37,248 nucleotides of DNA, from positions 6,907 through 44,154 of the forward strand of contig MKTT01000137.1 in assembly GCA_001898385.1 (NCBI GenBank). The letters run 5' to 3'. The notes under the pieces were generated by a model, which made no database searches, was not told where the DNA came from, and worked only from the letters and a program-made list of their open reading frames with translations. Source of the stretch: Planctomycetales bacterium 71-10. Lineage in GTDB: Bacteria; Planctomycetota; Planctomycetia; Isosphaerales; Isosphaeraceae. Position 1 is the stretch's first letter, and each line of letters begins with the position of its first letter. Shown here in pieces: positions 24,292-32,002 of the stretch. The position numbers and the translations under genes were made by a program.

Positions 24292-26601
24292 TCACTTCTT
24301 CTTCCGCTTCGCCGCCTTCTTGGCCTTGAGCTTGGCCTTCTTCTTTTTCTTGTCGGCCAGGTTGGCGGCCCGCTCCTCGGGGGTGGACTTGGCGGCGGGA
24401 CGGCCGGGGCGCGGGCCTCCGGGGCCGGCGGGATGGGGGGCGGCCTCGGACCGGCGGGCCTTGCGGTTGGGCTTCATCGCCGAGGCCGGCGTCGAGGCCA
24501 GGACGAGGTCCAACTCGCGGCGGTCGACGTCCACGCGGGCCACGCGCACCTCGACGCGGTCGCCCAGCCGGTGCCGAGTCCCGGCGCGGCGGCCGATGAG
24601 CGTGTGCGTCCCTTCTTCCAGGTAGTAGAAGTCGTCGGCCAGGCTGGTGACGTGCAGCAGGCCCTCGATCGGGAGTTCGACCAGCCGGCAGAAAAGGCCG
24701 AAGTCCTCCACGCCCACGACGATCGCGTGGAACGCCTCGCCGACCTTCGTCTCCAGGTGCGTGAGCAGCTTCACGCGGTTCAGCTCGCGCTCGGCGGCCT
24801 CGGCCCGGCGCTCGGTGCGCGTGCAATGCTCGGCCAGGACGGCCAGCTCGTCCTGGTTGCTTCGCGGCTTCTTCCCCGCCAGCAGCGCCGTGATCTGGCG
24901 ATGGACCTGGAGGTCCGGGTAGCGTCGGATCGGCGACGTGAAGTGGCAGTAGTCGTCGCTGGCCAGGGCGTAGTGGGTCTCGTGCTCGGGCGTGTAGGTC
25001 GCCTGTTTCAGGCTGCGCAGGAGGCCGTAGTGGACGGCGTATTCCTCCGGCTTCCCCTTGGACTCGTCCAGGACGCGCTGGAGTTCGAAGCGGCTCTGCG
25101 GCAGGTCGATGGCGAAGCCCAGGCTGCGGGCGAACTCGGCGAACTCGGCGAGCTTGCTGATTTCGGGGTCGGGGTGGACGCGGCGGAGGAAGCCGACGTG
25201 GTTCTCCGTGAGGTGCGACGCCGCCGCCTCGTTCGCGGCCAGCATGAACTCCTCGATCACCTGGTGGCTCTCGTCGTTCACCGCCAGGTGCGCCCCGGCG
25301 ACCTTCCCCAGGTCGTCCAGGTCGATCTCCACTTCGGGCAGGCTCAGCTCCAGAGCGCCGCGGGTGAACCGCCGCTTGCGGAGGATCATCGCCAGTTCGA
25401 GCATGTCGGAGACCATCTTCACGACCTCGGGCGCGACCCCTTCGTGCTCGGCCTGCGGGGCCTGCATCACCTCGAAGGCGCGCTCGTAGGCGAAGCGGTG
25501 GTCGACCTTGATCGCCGTGCGGGCGAACCGCTTGGCGGTGAGGACGCCCTCCGGGGTGAAGTCGAGGAACGCGCTGACGGTGTAGCGCGTGTGGCCGGCC
25601 TGGAGGCTGGCGAGGCTGTTGGAGAGGATCTCCGGCAGCATCGGGATGACGCGGTCGGGGAGGTAGACGCTGGTCCCGCGCTTGCGGGCGACGTCGTCGA
25701 TCTCGGAGCCGGGGCGGACGAAGTGGGAGACGTCGGCGATGTGGACGCCCAGGCTCCAGTGGCCGGCCTCGTCGCGCGAGAGCGAGATGGCGTCGTCGAA
25801 GTCGCGGGCGGTGGCCGGGTCGATCGTGACCGTCAGCACGCCGCGCAGGTCCTCGCGGCCGGAGACGTCGTCCTCGTGGAACGCCTTGGCCAGCTCGCGG
25901 GCCTCGTCGAGGACCGTCTCGGGGAAGACGTCGGGGATGTTGAACGCGCGGATGACGGTGAGCGTGTCCACGCCCGGCGCGCCGCGCTCGCCGAGGATCT
26001 CGGTGACGACCCCTTCGCCCTCCTGGTAGGGGGTCGGGTAGCGGACCATCTCCAGCGCGACCTTGTCGCCCGGCTTGGCCCCCTTCGCGCCGGGGTCGCC
26101 GACGTAGACGAGGTCGTGGAACGTGGTGCCGTCGACCTTGACGTAGCCGGCCCCCCCCTCCTCGCGGTAGGTGCCGACGAACGCGGCGCTGGCGCGGGCG
26201 ACGACCCGGATGATGCGGCCCTCGTCGTTGGTCCCCTCGCGTCGGGACCTCTTGACGATCTTGACCGCCACCTCGTCGCCGCTGGAGGCGTCGCTCGCGC
26301 CCTCGGGGGGGATGTAGATGTGGTCCGCCTTCGAGGGCGCCCCGTGGGGGCGGACGAACCCGAACCCCTTGGACGAGCGCCGGAACAGCCCGATGACCGC
26401 GCCGGAGTCCGCGGCCTTCGACAGCGTCTTGTCGCGGCCGACGTCGAGCTTCCCCTCCTTCACCAGGCCCTTGATCTCGGCCCGGAACGCCGGGTACTCC
26501 TCCGGGTCGATCTGGAAGTGCCGCGACAGCGCCTTGAGCGTCCGAGGCTTGTACGAGGGCTCGGCCACGAGTTGGAGCACGCGTTCGGCATGGGTCGGCA
26601 T
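24292..26601 (-). CDS. rnr: Ribonuclease R
   Basis: This 769-residue processive 3'-5' exoribonuclease degrades structured RNA. It has an N-terminal winged HTH (1-65), cold-shock/OB domains (about 70-210) and the RNB catalytic domain (about 245-570). The Asp cluster is D261, D267, D269 and D270 in IDPATARDFDDA, followed by HIADVSHF (287-294). An S1 domain (about 620-700) and a Lys-rich tail from about 735 complete the protein. Length and order match RNase R rather than RNase II. The ATG at 26599-26601 has GAGG 7 nt upstream. Confidence 0.95.
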   Translation of the reverse strand: MPTHAERVLQLVAEPSYKPRTLKALSRHFQIDPEEYPAFRAEIKGLVKEGKLDVGRDKTLSKAADSGAVIGLFRRSSKGFGFVRPHGAPSKADHIYIPPEGASDASSGDEVAVKIVKRSRREGTNDEGRIIRVVARASAAFVGTYREEGGAGYVKVDGTTFHDLVYVGDPGAKGAKPGDKVALEMVRYPTPYQEGEGVVTEILGERGAPGVDTLTVIRAFNIPDVFPETVLDEARELAKAFHEDDVSGREDLRGVLTVTIDPATARDFDDAISLSRDEAGHWSLGVHIADVSHFVRPGSEIDDVARKRGTSVYLPDRVIPMLPEILSNSLASLQAGHTRYTVSAFLDFTPEGVLTAKRFARTAIKVDHRFAYERAFEVMQAPQAEHEGVAPEVVKMVSDMLELAMILRKRRFTRGALELSLPEVEIDLDDLGKVAGAHLAVNDESHQVIEEFMLAANEAAASHLTENHVGFLRRVHPDPEISKLAEFAEFARSLGFAIDLPQSRFELQRVLDESKGKPEEYAVHYGLLRSLKQATYTPEHETHYALASDDYCHFTSPIRRYPDLQVHRQITALLAGKKPRSNQDELAVLAEHCTRTERRAEAAERELNRVKLLTHLETKVGEAFHAIVVGVEDFGLFCRLVELPIEGLLHVTSLADDFYYLEEGTHTLIGRRAGTRHRLGDRVEVRVARVDVDRRELDLVLASTPASAMKPNRKARRSEAAPHPAGPGGPRPGRPAAKSTPEERAANLADKKKKKAKLKAKKAAKRKKK

Positions 26602-27025
26602 GGTGGACCTCGACGGGACCGGGCGGGGAGACGGAGCCTATCCATGTTATGCCGACCTCGCCCCCGCGCGAACGCCCCCCCGCCGGGCCGCCGGGGCGAT
26701 CGCGGCCCCGCCCGAGATCCGGCTTCCGCCGGCCGACGGCCTTGCGTCGCAAATGACATCCGTCGTAGACTCGGGGCCGACGAGCATTCGATTCGACCCG
26801 AGGCGAAGCGGACGCCGAACGAACACGATCGATCCCTGGTTTTCCCGGCCCGTCGTCCTGCGGGCCGGTCCTCCCCGTCTCGGGGACGAGCGGCGGTCCC
26901 GACGCTCGACCGGGGGCCTTCGGCCTCGGGTTGAAAGCCCACGTCCTGGCTCATTTCAACGTCCTTGAACTTGCGGGTGGGGATCAGCCGTGGCGCCCAT
27001 GCTTCACCCGCGCGGAGGCGATTCG
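26602..27025. other. 424-nt divergent intergenic region
   Basis: No supported coding frame lies between RNase R (minus) and the DUF1559 gene (plus). A possible plus-strand promoter, TTGCGT (26742-26747) and TAGACT (26766-26771) with an 18-nt spacer, is the only signal noted. It would leave a leader of about 250 nt. Confidence 0.45.
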
Positions 27026-28069
27026 ATGTCCGGATGCGAGTCTTCGAGGCGGGGCTTCACGCTGATCGAGCTGCTGGTGGTGATCGCGATCATCGCGGTC
27101 CTGATCGCCCTGCTCCTCCCGGCCGTGCAGGCGGCCCGCGAGGCCGCGAGGCGCATCCAATGCACCAACAACCTCAAGCAGCTCGGCCTCGGGCTGATGA
27201 ATTACGAGAGCGTCCACGGGGCGTTCCCGCCGAAGTCGATCCAGACGGGGGTCGGGACCAACATCCCGAAGACGGCCTTCGACTGGGGGATCAGCGCCCG
27301 GCTCCTGCCCTTCATGGAGCAGGGGAACATGTTCGACGCGATCAACTTCAACTTCAAATATCTCGACCCGTCCGACGCCACGGTGGGCGGGATGTCCGTG
27401 GCCGCCCTCCTCTGCCCCAGCGAGCCCAACCAGCAGCGCCTCCTGTTCCGGGGCTATTACTACGGCGTGAACAGCTACGCCTGGTGCGTCGGCGACTGGT
27501 ACGTCTACGGCGGGATGAGCGGGCCGGACACGCGGAGCGCCTTCGCCACCAACCGGAGCCGGAGGATCGCGGACGTCGCCGACGGCACCAGCCAGACGGC
27601 GTTCGCGGCGGAGGTGCGGACGTACCAGCCGCAGCTTCGCCACTGCTTCCCCGAGGGGAGCGGGGGGACGTTCCCGAACCTGAGCAGCCCGGCGAGCCTC
27701 CCCGACGTCGCCGCGTCCGTCGCGTTCATCACGGCCCCGTCGACGTTCGGCCAATGCCAGATGATCGCCGAAGGCCACACGCGATGGGTCAAGGGGGACA
27801 GCTATCACGGCGGGTTCACGACCGCCCTGCCGCCGAACACGAAGGTGATCGGGCCCCAGGGCCTGGACCTGGACCTCGCCTCGATCGACGAGGACGACGG
27901 CGGCCCCACTTACGCGGCCATCACGTCGCGGAGCTACCACCCCGGCGGGGTCAACGTCCTCTTCGGCGACGGCCGGATCCAGTTCATCAAGAGCACGGTC
28001 AGCGGCCAGGTCTGGCGCGCCCTGGGGACGATCAGCGGCGGTGAAATCGTCGGGTCGGACTCCTTCTGA
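27026..28069 (+). CDS. DUF1559 prepilin-like protein
   Basis: This 347-residue protein has a type IV prepilin/pseudopilin leader. A short basic stretch SRRG is followed by FTLIELLVVIAIIAVLIALLLP, with G/F cleavage and methylation expected at the Phe and Glu at +5. After AVQAAREAARRIQCTNNLKQ comes a large globular DUF1559 domain ending with YHPGGVNVLFGDGRIQFI, the family's C-terminal motif. Such proteins are massively expanded in planctomycetes and are thought to be surface or secretion-associated. The ATG at 27026 follows GGAGG by 8 nt and puts the leader at the N-terminus. No pilus assembly genes adjoin. Confidence 0.93.
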   Translation: MSGCESSRRGFTLIELLVVIAIIAVLIALLLPAVQAAREAARRIQCTNNLKQLGLGLMNYESVHGAFPPKSIQTGVGTNIPKTAFDWGISARLLPFMEQGNMFDAINFNFKYLDPSDATVGGMSVAALLCPSEPNQQRLLFRGYYYGVNSYAWCVGDWYVYGGMSGPDTRSAFATNRSRRIADVADGTSQTAFAAEVRTYQPQLRHCFPEGSGGTFPNLSSPASLPDVAASVAFITAPSTFGQCQMIAEGHTRWVKGDSYHGGFTTALPPNTKVIGPQGLDLDLASIDEDDGGPTYAAITSRSYHPGGVNVLFGDGRIQFIKSTVSGQVWRALGTISGGEIVGSDSF

Positions 28070-28153
28070 TCGACTTCGACGCGCGACGTGACGGCCCGAG
28101 GCCCCTCGCCTCAAGTCGAGATCCGATGCAGAGCGGGCGGGCGGTTCAAGTCC

Positions 28154-28183
28154 TTGCGAGCCTCGGCCGGGATGGATTAGAGT
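28154..28183 (+). promoter_or_regulatory. Possible promoter for the amidase gene
   Basis: TTGCGA (28154-28159) and TAGAGT (28178-28183) are separated by 18 nt. The site lies 75 nt before the ATG at 28259, between the DUF1559 gene and the amidase gene. Confidence 0.35.
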
Positions 28184-28258
28184 CGTCGCCTGGAAAAACA
28201 TTCTTCACCGAGACCGGCCGCCCTGCGCGGTTCGTCTCAGAACGTTCGGAGATGTCAC

Positions 28259-28723
28259 ATGGAACCGGTGTGGAGCGCGGACGCGGCGGCCAGGCATCTC
28301 CGGTCGCACGCCCAGCAGCACTCGCAGGGCCGGTGCGCGGCCTACACGCGCGAGGCGATCGAGGCCGGCGGGGGCGGGGTCAAGCTGAAGCGCACGGGCT
28401 CCGCCAAGGACTACGGCCCGAGCCTGGAGGCGGCCGGGTTCCTCCCCATGAACTTCACGCCCGTCGGCGGCTACCAGGCGGGCGACGTCGCCGTCATCCA
28501 GCCGATCCCCAAGCACCCCCACGGCCACATGCAGATGTACGACGGCCGGCAGTGGATCTCCGACTTCGTCCAGCGCGACTTCTGGCCCGGCCCGAGCTAC
28601 CGCGCCCAGCGGCCGGCCTTCACGGTCTACCGATTCCGGACGCTGTTCCCCCAGCGCACCACCAGCACGTCGGCGATGTGCTCGACCAGCACGTCCACGG
28701 CGACCGCCACCACCGTCCACTGA
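28259..28723 (+). CDS. NlpC/P60-like peptidoglycan amidase, possible effector
   Basis: This 154-residue protein has a papain-like layout. A catalytic Cys sits in a helix (QGRCAAYTREAIEAGG, about 23-38), SAKDYGPSLEAAGF follows, then a strand with GDVAVIQPIPKHPHGHMQMY that supplies the His, and RQWISDFVQRDFWPG. I recall similar stand-alone amidases among interbacterial effectors and phage-type lysins. No signal peptide is seen, so delivery would need a secretion system or lysis. The C-terminal 20 residues are Ser/Thr-rich low complexity (TSTSTATATT) and unlike the family, perhaps a tail gained by frameshift. The ATG at 28259 has GGAG 8 nt upstream; GTG 28268 is an alternative. No immunity gene is recognised beside it. 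Confidence 0.75.
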   Translation: MEPVWSADAAARHLRSHAQQHSQGRCAAYTREAIEAGGGGVKLKRTGSAKDYGPSLEAAGFLPMNFTPVGGYQAGDVAVIQPIPKHPHGHMQMYDGRQWISDFVQRDFWPGPSYRAQRPAFTVYRFRTLFPQRTTSTSAMCSTSTSTATATTVH

Positions 28724-28824
28724 CGCCGCGCCCCGGCCCGGTTGCATCGGGGCGACCGCTCGCTTACAACGGGCCGGACCACCGGCACCAGGCGAACCGA
28801 CCCCCGGCAGACAGGACCAGGCGC

Positions 28825-30276
28825 ATGATCGACGCGAGATCGCGGCGGACGTTCCGGGCGTGCTTGACCATCCTCGCGACGGCGCTCGTCGCCCCCGTCG
28901 CCGCCGCGAGCGAGTTGCACGCGGGGGCGGCGAGCGTGAGCATCACCCCCGATCGCCCCGTCGCCCTCTCGGGCCAGATGCACACCCGGGTCTCGAAATC
29001 GGTCCGGAGCCCGGTCGTCGCCAACGCCCTGGCCCTGGAGTCGCGCCAGGGGGATCAGGTGCTCGACCAGGCCGTCCTGGTCGCCTGCGACCTGGTGGCG
29101 ATCCCGGAGCCGATCCTCCGGAAGGCCCGCGAGCTCGTCGCGGCCCGCATCCCGGGCCTCGACGCCTCCAAGCTGATCCTGAGCGCGACCCACACCCACA
29201 CGGCCCCCGTGCTGGAGGAGGGATTCTACGAGATCCCGAAGGACGGCGTGATGCAGCCCGGCGAGTACGCGGACTTCCTCGTCGCCCGCGTCGCCGACGC
29301 GGCCGTCGCGGCGTGGGAGTCGCGGAAGCCGAGCAAGGTCGGGTGGGGCCTGGGGCACGCCGTCGTCGCCCAGAACCGCCGTTCCCTCTACGCCGACGGC
29401 CGCGCCGTGATGTACGGCCCGACCGACCGCCCCGACTTCCGCGGCATCGAGGGCCCCGAGGACCACGGCGTCGAGGCGCTGTTCCTCTGGGACGAGACCG
29501 GCAAGCTCCGCGCGACGGCCGTGAACCTCGCCTGCCCCTCGCAGGAGGTCGAGGGCGAGTCGTCGGTCGACGCCGACGTCTGGCACGAGATCCGCGAAAC
29601 CCTGAAGGCCCGCCACGGCGCCGACTTCGTCGTCCTGGGCTGGACCGGCGCGGCGGGCGATCAGTCGCCCCACCTGATGTATCGCAAGCGGGCCGAGGAG
29701 CGCATGCGGGCGCTCCGCAAGCGCTCCCGCCTGGAAGAACTCGCCGCGCGCGTCGTCGCCGCGTGGGACGAGGCCCACGAGGGGGCGAAGCAGGAGCCCG
29801 TCGCCGGCGCCCCGCTCGTCCACAAGGTCGAGTCGCTCGACCTCCCCCCTCGGATCGTCTCCGAGGCCGACGCCGCCTCCGCCGCCGCGAACGTCGAGAA
29901 GCTCTCCAAGGACCCGGCCAACCGCCGGCTCGTCCTCTGGCATCAGGACGTCGTCGACCGTCGACGCCGGCAGGAAGCGGGCGAGAAGCGGCTGTACCGA
30001 ATCGAGCTTCACGCCCTGCGCCTGGGCGACGTGGCCATCGCCACGAACCCGTTCGAACTATACACCCAGTACGGCATCCAGATGAAGGCCCGCAGCAAGG
30101 CGCTCCAGACCTTCCTGATCCAGCTCGCCGGCCCCGGCTCCTACCTCCCCACCGAGCCCGCCGTCCGCGGCGGCGGCTACAGCGCCATCGCCGAGAGCAA
30201 CGAGGTCGGCCCCGAAGGGGGCCAGGTGCTCTCCGACCGGACCGTCGAGGTCCTCAACGCGATGTGGCCGGAGTGA
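28825..30276 (+). CDS. Secreted neutral/alkaline ceramidase-like protein
   Basis: This 483-residue protein has an N-terminal signal peptide (TFRACLTILATALVAPVAAAS, likely cut near AAAS-E). The mature start AGAASVSITPDRPVALSG, the ATHTHTAPV motif and a GWTGAAGDQSP stretch match the N-terminal domain of neutral/alkaline non-lysosomal ceramidases, where these His residues bind zinc. The typical C-terminal immunoglobulin-like domain is missing. Many bacterial homologues are of unknown substrate, so ceramide hydrolysis is not assured. AGGA lies about 9 nt before the ATG. The gene converges on the YhaM gene across a repeat island. Confidence 0.87.
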   Translation: MIDARSRRTFRACLTILATALVAPVAAASELHAGAASVSITPDRPVALSGQMHTRVSKSVRSPVVANALALESRQGDQVLDQAVLVACDLVAIPEPILRKARELVAARIPGLDASKLILSATHTHTAPVLEEGFYEIPKDGVMQPGEYADFLVARVADAAVAAWESRKPSKVGWGLGHAVVAQNRRSLYADGRAVMYGPTDRPDFRGIEGPEDHGVEALFLWDETGKLRATAVNLACPSQEVEGESSVDADVWHEIRETLKARHGADFVVLGWTGAAGDQSPHLMYRKRAEERMRALRKRSRLEELAARVVAAWDEAHEGAKQEPVAGAPLVHKVESLDLPPRIVSEADAASAAANVEKLSKDPANRRLVLWHQDVVDRRRRQEAGEKRLYRIELHALRLGDVAIATNPFELYTQYGIQMKARSKALQTFLIQLAGPGSYLPTEPAVRGGGYSAIAESNEVGPEGGQVLSDRTVEVLNAMWPE

Positions 30277-30375
30277 ACCCCGGGACGCCGGGCGAGAGTC
30301 GTCGGAGTACCAACGATCGGGCCCTTCTCTCCTCTTGGTTCCCTGCCGAAAAGCTGGGGAGCGAGCACGCCTCCC

Positions 30376-30428
30376 CCCTTCTCCCCTCGTGGGAGAAGGT
30401 GCCCCGAAGGGGCGGATGAGGGGGGCGC
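30376..30428 (+). repeat. Dispersed hairpin repeat, copy R3
   Basis: The core hairpin CTTCTCCC-CTCGT-GGGAGAAG (30378-30398) is identical to R1, followed by GTGCCCCGAAGGGGCGGATGAGGGGGG. Its upstream flank from about 30325 matches the R2 flank, including CCCTTCTCTC and a CGAAAA core. Confidence 0.85.
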
Positions 30429-30455
30429 GACCGAGGGCCGCCGACTTCGAACCTC

Positions 30456-30524
30456 GTAGGCTGGGTCGCGACCCAGCCCGGGATACGCGACGCCTCATCT
30501 GGGCTGGGTCGCGACCCAGCCTAC
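30456..30524. repeat. Paired perfect 20-nt palindromes
   Basis: GGCTGGGTCGCGACCCAGCC, a perfect palindrome, occurs at 30459-30478 and again at 30502-30521. The outer bases make the two copies an inverted repeat of each other (GTA before the first, TAC after the second), separated by about 21 nt. Each could form a cruciform or hairpin, and the whole could form a long stem. Confidence 0.9.
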
Positions 30525-30557
30525 AAGGAGGGCCGGCCGGGGAATGCGGAGGCGGTC

Positions 30558-30606
30558 GCCCCCCTCATCCGGCCTTCGGCCACCTCCTCCCACGAGGGGA
30601 GAAGGA
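30558..30606 (-). repeat. Dispersed hairpin repeat, copy R4
   Basis: This is an inverted copy facing R3, from GCCCCCCTCATCC to GGGGAGAAGGATGC. Its hairpin (30584-30604) has one mismatch. It ends about 40 nt from the YhaM stop codon, so it would lie in that gene's 3' untranslated RNA. Confidence 0.82.
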
Positions 30607-30642
30607 TGCTTGGCATGAGCCGGCGAAAATCTCGTGCACCCC

Positions 30643-31635
30643 TCACGCCTCGTCCGTCCCCGCGGCGTTGCGCGGGGCACCCTTGAACAGGCGGCGGCCC
30701 GTCGACTGCTGGTACGGGGTCCAGGAGGACTCGCGGACGGGGTCGTCGCGGATCTCGCGGCCGAAGGCGTGGAGCTTGGCGTCGAGGTTGTCCAGGTAGT
30801 GCAGCGCGACGGCTTCCAGGGTCATCGGCAGCTTGGGGCTGCCGTACTCCAGGGCACCGTGGTGGCTGACGATCATGTGCTTCAGCCGCAGGAGCAGCTC
30901 GTTGGGGAACGGCTCGCCGGTCAGGTCGGCGGTGCGCTCCACCTTGTCGCGGAGCATCTCCACGCCCATGACCAGGTGGCCGACGAGCTGGCCCTCGTCG
31001 GTGTAGGCGAACGCCCGGTCGTACGACAGCTCCTCGATCTTGCCGACGTCGTGCAGGAAGATCCCCGTCAGGAGCAGGTCGCGGTCGACGTCCGGGTAGA
31101 AGCCCAGGATCTTGTCGGCCACGTTGAGCATCGTGACGACATGCTCCAGCAGGCCCCCCTGATAGGCGTGGTGGTTCTTGATCCCCGCCGGGGCGGCGGT
31201 GAACTTCGCCACGAACTCCTCGTCGATCAGGAAGCACTCCACCAGCGCCCGCAGGTGCGGGTCGTGCATCCCGAGCAGGACGTCGCGGAGCCGGTTGTAG
31301 AGCTTGCCGACGTTCTGCGAACTCTGGGGCAGGAAGTCCTCGGGCTCGACGCGCGAGGCGTCCATGACCTCGATGTGGGTCAGGATGACCTGCAACGAGC
31401 CCTGGAAGATCTGCGTCTTCCCGCGCGCCAGGAGGTAATCGCCCGGCTCGAAGGTGCGGGCCAGCTCCTCGGTGGCGTTCCAGAGCCGGGCGCCGACGCT
31501 CCCGGTCTTGTCCCGCAGTTCGAGCTGGAGGTACAGGTTCCCCTGGCGATTGGCCCGGAGCTGCTTGTCCGCCACCAGGAAGGCTTCGTCCACCGAGTCC
31601 CCGTGCGAAAGCTGATTGACGTAGCGACGGCTCAT
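30643..31635 (-). CDS. 3'-5' exoribonuclease YhaM-like (OB + HD domains)
   Basis: This 330-residue protein has an N-terminal OB-fold nucleic-acid-binding domain (about 10-95) and an HD phosphohydrolase domain (about 150-300). The HD domain shows H155/H156, H165 in GGLLEH, the HD pair H195-D196 in FLHDVGK, and SHHG near 257. This order matches YhaM/CBF1, which trims RNA and DNA from the 3' end. The ATG at 31633-31635 has no Shine-Dalgarno; CCCTCC precedes it, and the start is chosen on homology. The 3' end abuts repeat R4. Confidence 0.9.
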   Translation of the reverse strand: MSRRYVNQLSHGDSVDEAFLVADKQLRANRQGNLYLQLELRDKTGSVGARLWNATEELARTFEPGDYLLARGKTQIFQGSLQVILTHIEVMDASRVEPEDFLPQSSQNVGKLYNRLRDVLLGMHDPHLRALVECFLIDEEFVAKFTAAPAGIKNHHAYQGGLLEHVVTMLNVADKILGFYPDVDRDLLLTGIFLHDVGKIEELSYDRAFAYTDEGQLVGHLVMGVEMLRDKVERTADLTGEPFPNELLLRLKHMIVSHHGALEYGSPKLPMTLEAVALHYLDNLDAKLHAFGREIRDDPVRESSWTPYQQSTGRRLFKGAPRNAAGTDEA

Positions 31636-31762
31636 GGAGGGATCGGCTCGGCTCGGGGGGGCTTGGGCGGGGGGGACGGACGCGGGTCGATTCTAGGGAC
31701 CCCGGCGGAGCGGGGTCAAGGGAGCCGCCCCCGGGGCGCCCCTTTGGGATTCGGCATCATCA

Positions 31763-31812
31763 CGGCCTTCCCCCCTGGCGGGGGAAGGTGGCCCGGAGGG
31801 CCGGATGAGGGG
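31763..31812 (+). repeat. Dispersed hairpin repeat, variant copy R5
   Basis: The hairpin CTTCCCCC-CTGGC-GGGGGAAG (31767-31787) is followed by GTGGCCCGGAGGGCCGGATGAGGGG. The layout is that of R1-R4 with a changed stem, so this is a sub-family. Confidence 0.8.
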
Positions 31813-31890
31813 AAGGACGAGCGGGAAAGCCGTCGGGATCCCGAGCCGGTCGGGCGGGCCTTCGGATCCCGACGGGGCCCCTGCTTCGCG

Positions 31891-31945
31891 TCCCCCTCAT
31901 CTGACGCCTTCGGCGTCTGTCTTCCCCCGCGAGGGGGGAAGACGT
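31891..31945 (-). repeat. Dispersed hairpin repeat, variant copy R6
   Basis: This inverted partner of R5 has hairpin CTTCCCCC-GCGAG-GGGGGAAG (31921-31941) and CCCCCTCATCTGACGCC. The second small stem is ACGCC/GGCGT. Stem changes are compensated on both sides, which suggests selection for the fold. Confidence 0.8.
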
Positions 31946-32002
31946 CGAATACGCTCCGCCGAATTCCAGAAGCCCACCCGGGCCCCCGCCCCGCCGCCGG
32001 CC

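Larger units (their letters stand above)
30277..30642. other. 366-nt convergent intergenic repeat island
   Basis: This region lies between the ends of the ceramidase-like gene (plus) and the YhaM gene (minus). It is almost entirely repeat: R3, two perfect palindromes and R4. No coding frame is supported. Confidence 0.7.
31636..32002. other. 367-nt intergenic region with repeats R5 and R6
   Basis: This lies between the start of the YhaM gene and the end of the surface-protein gene, both on the minus strand. It contains an inverted pair of repeat units and otherwise nothing recognised. A promoter for the YhaM gene should lie here but was not identified. Confidence 0.6.

Noticed and set aside
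28640..28723. Frameshift in the amidase gene joining it to the frame of the ceramidase-like gene.
   Set aside because: The alternative frame after 28640 is His/Arg-rich and unlike either family, and the ceramidase-like protein has its own signal peptide at 28825.
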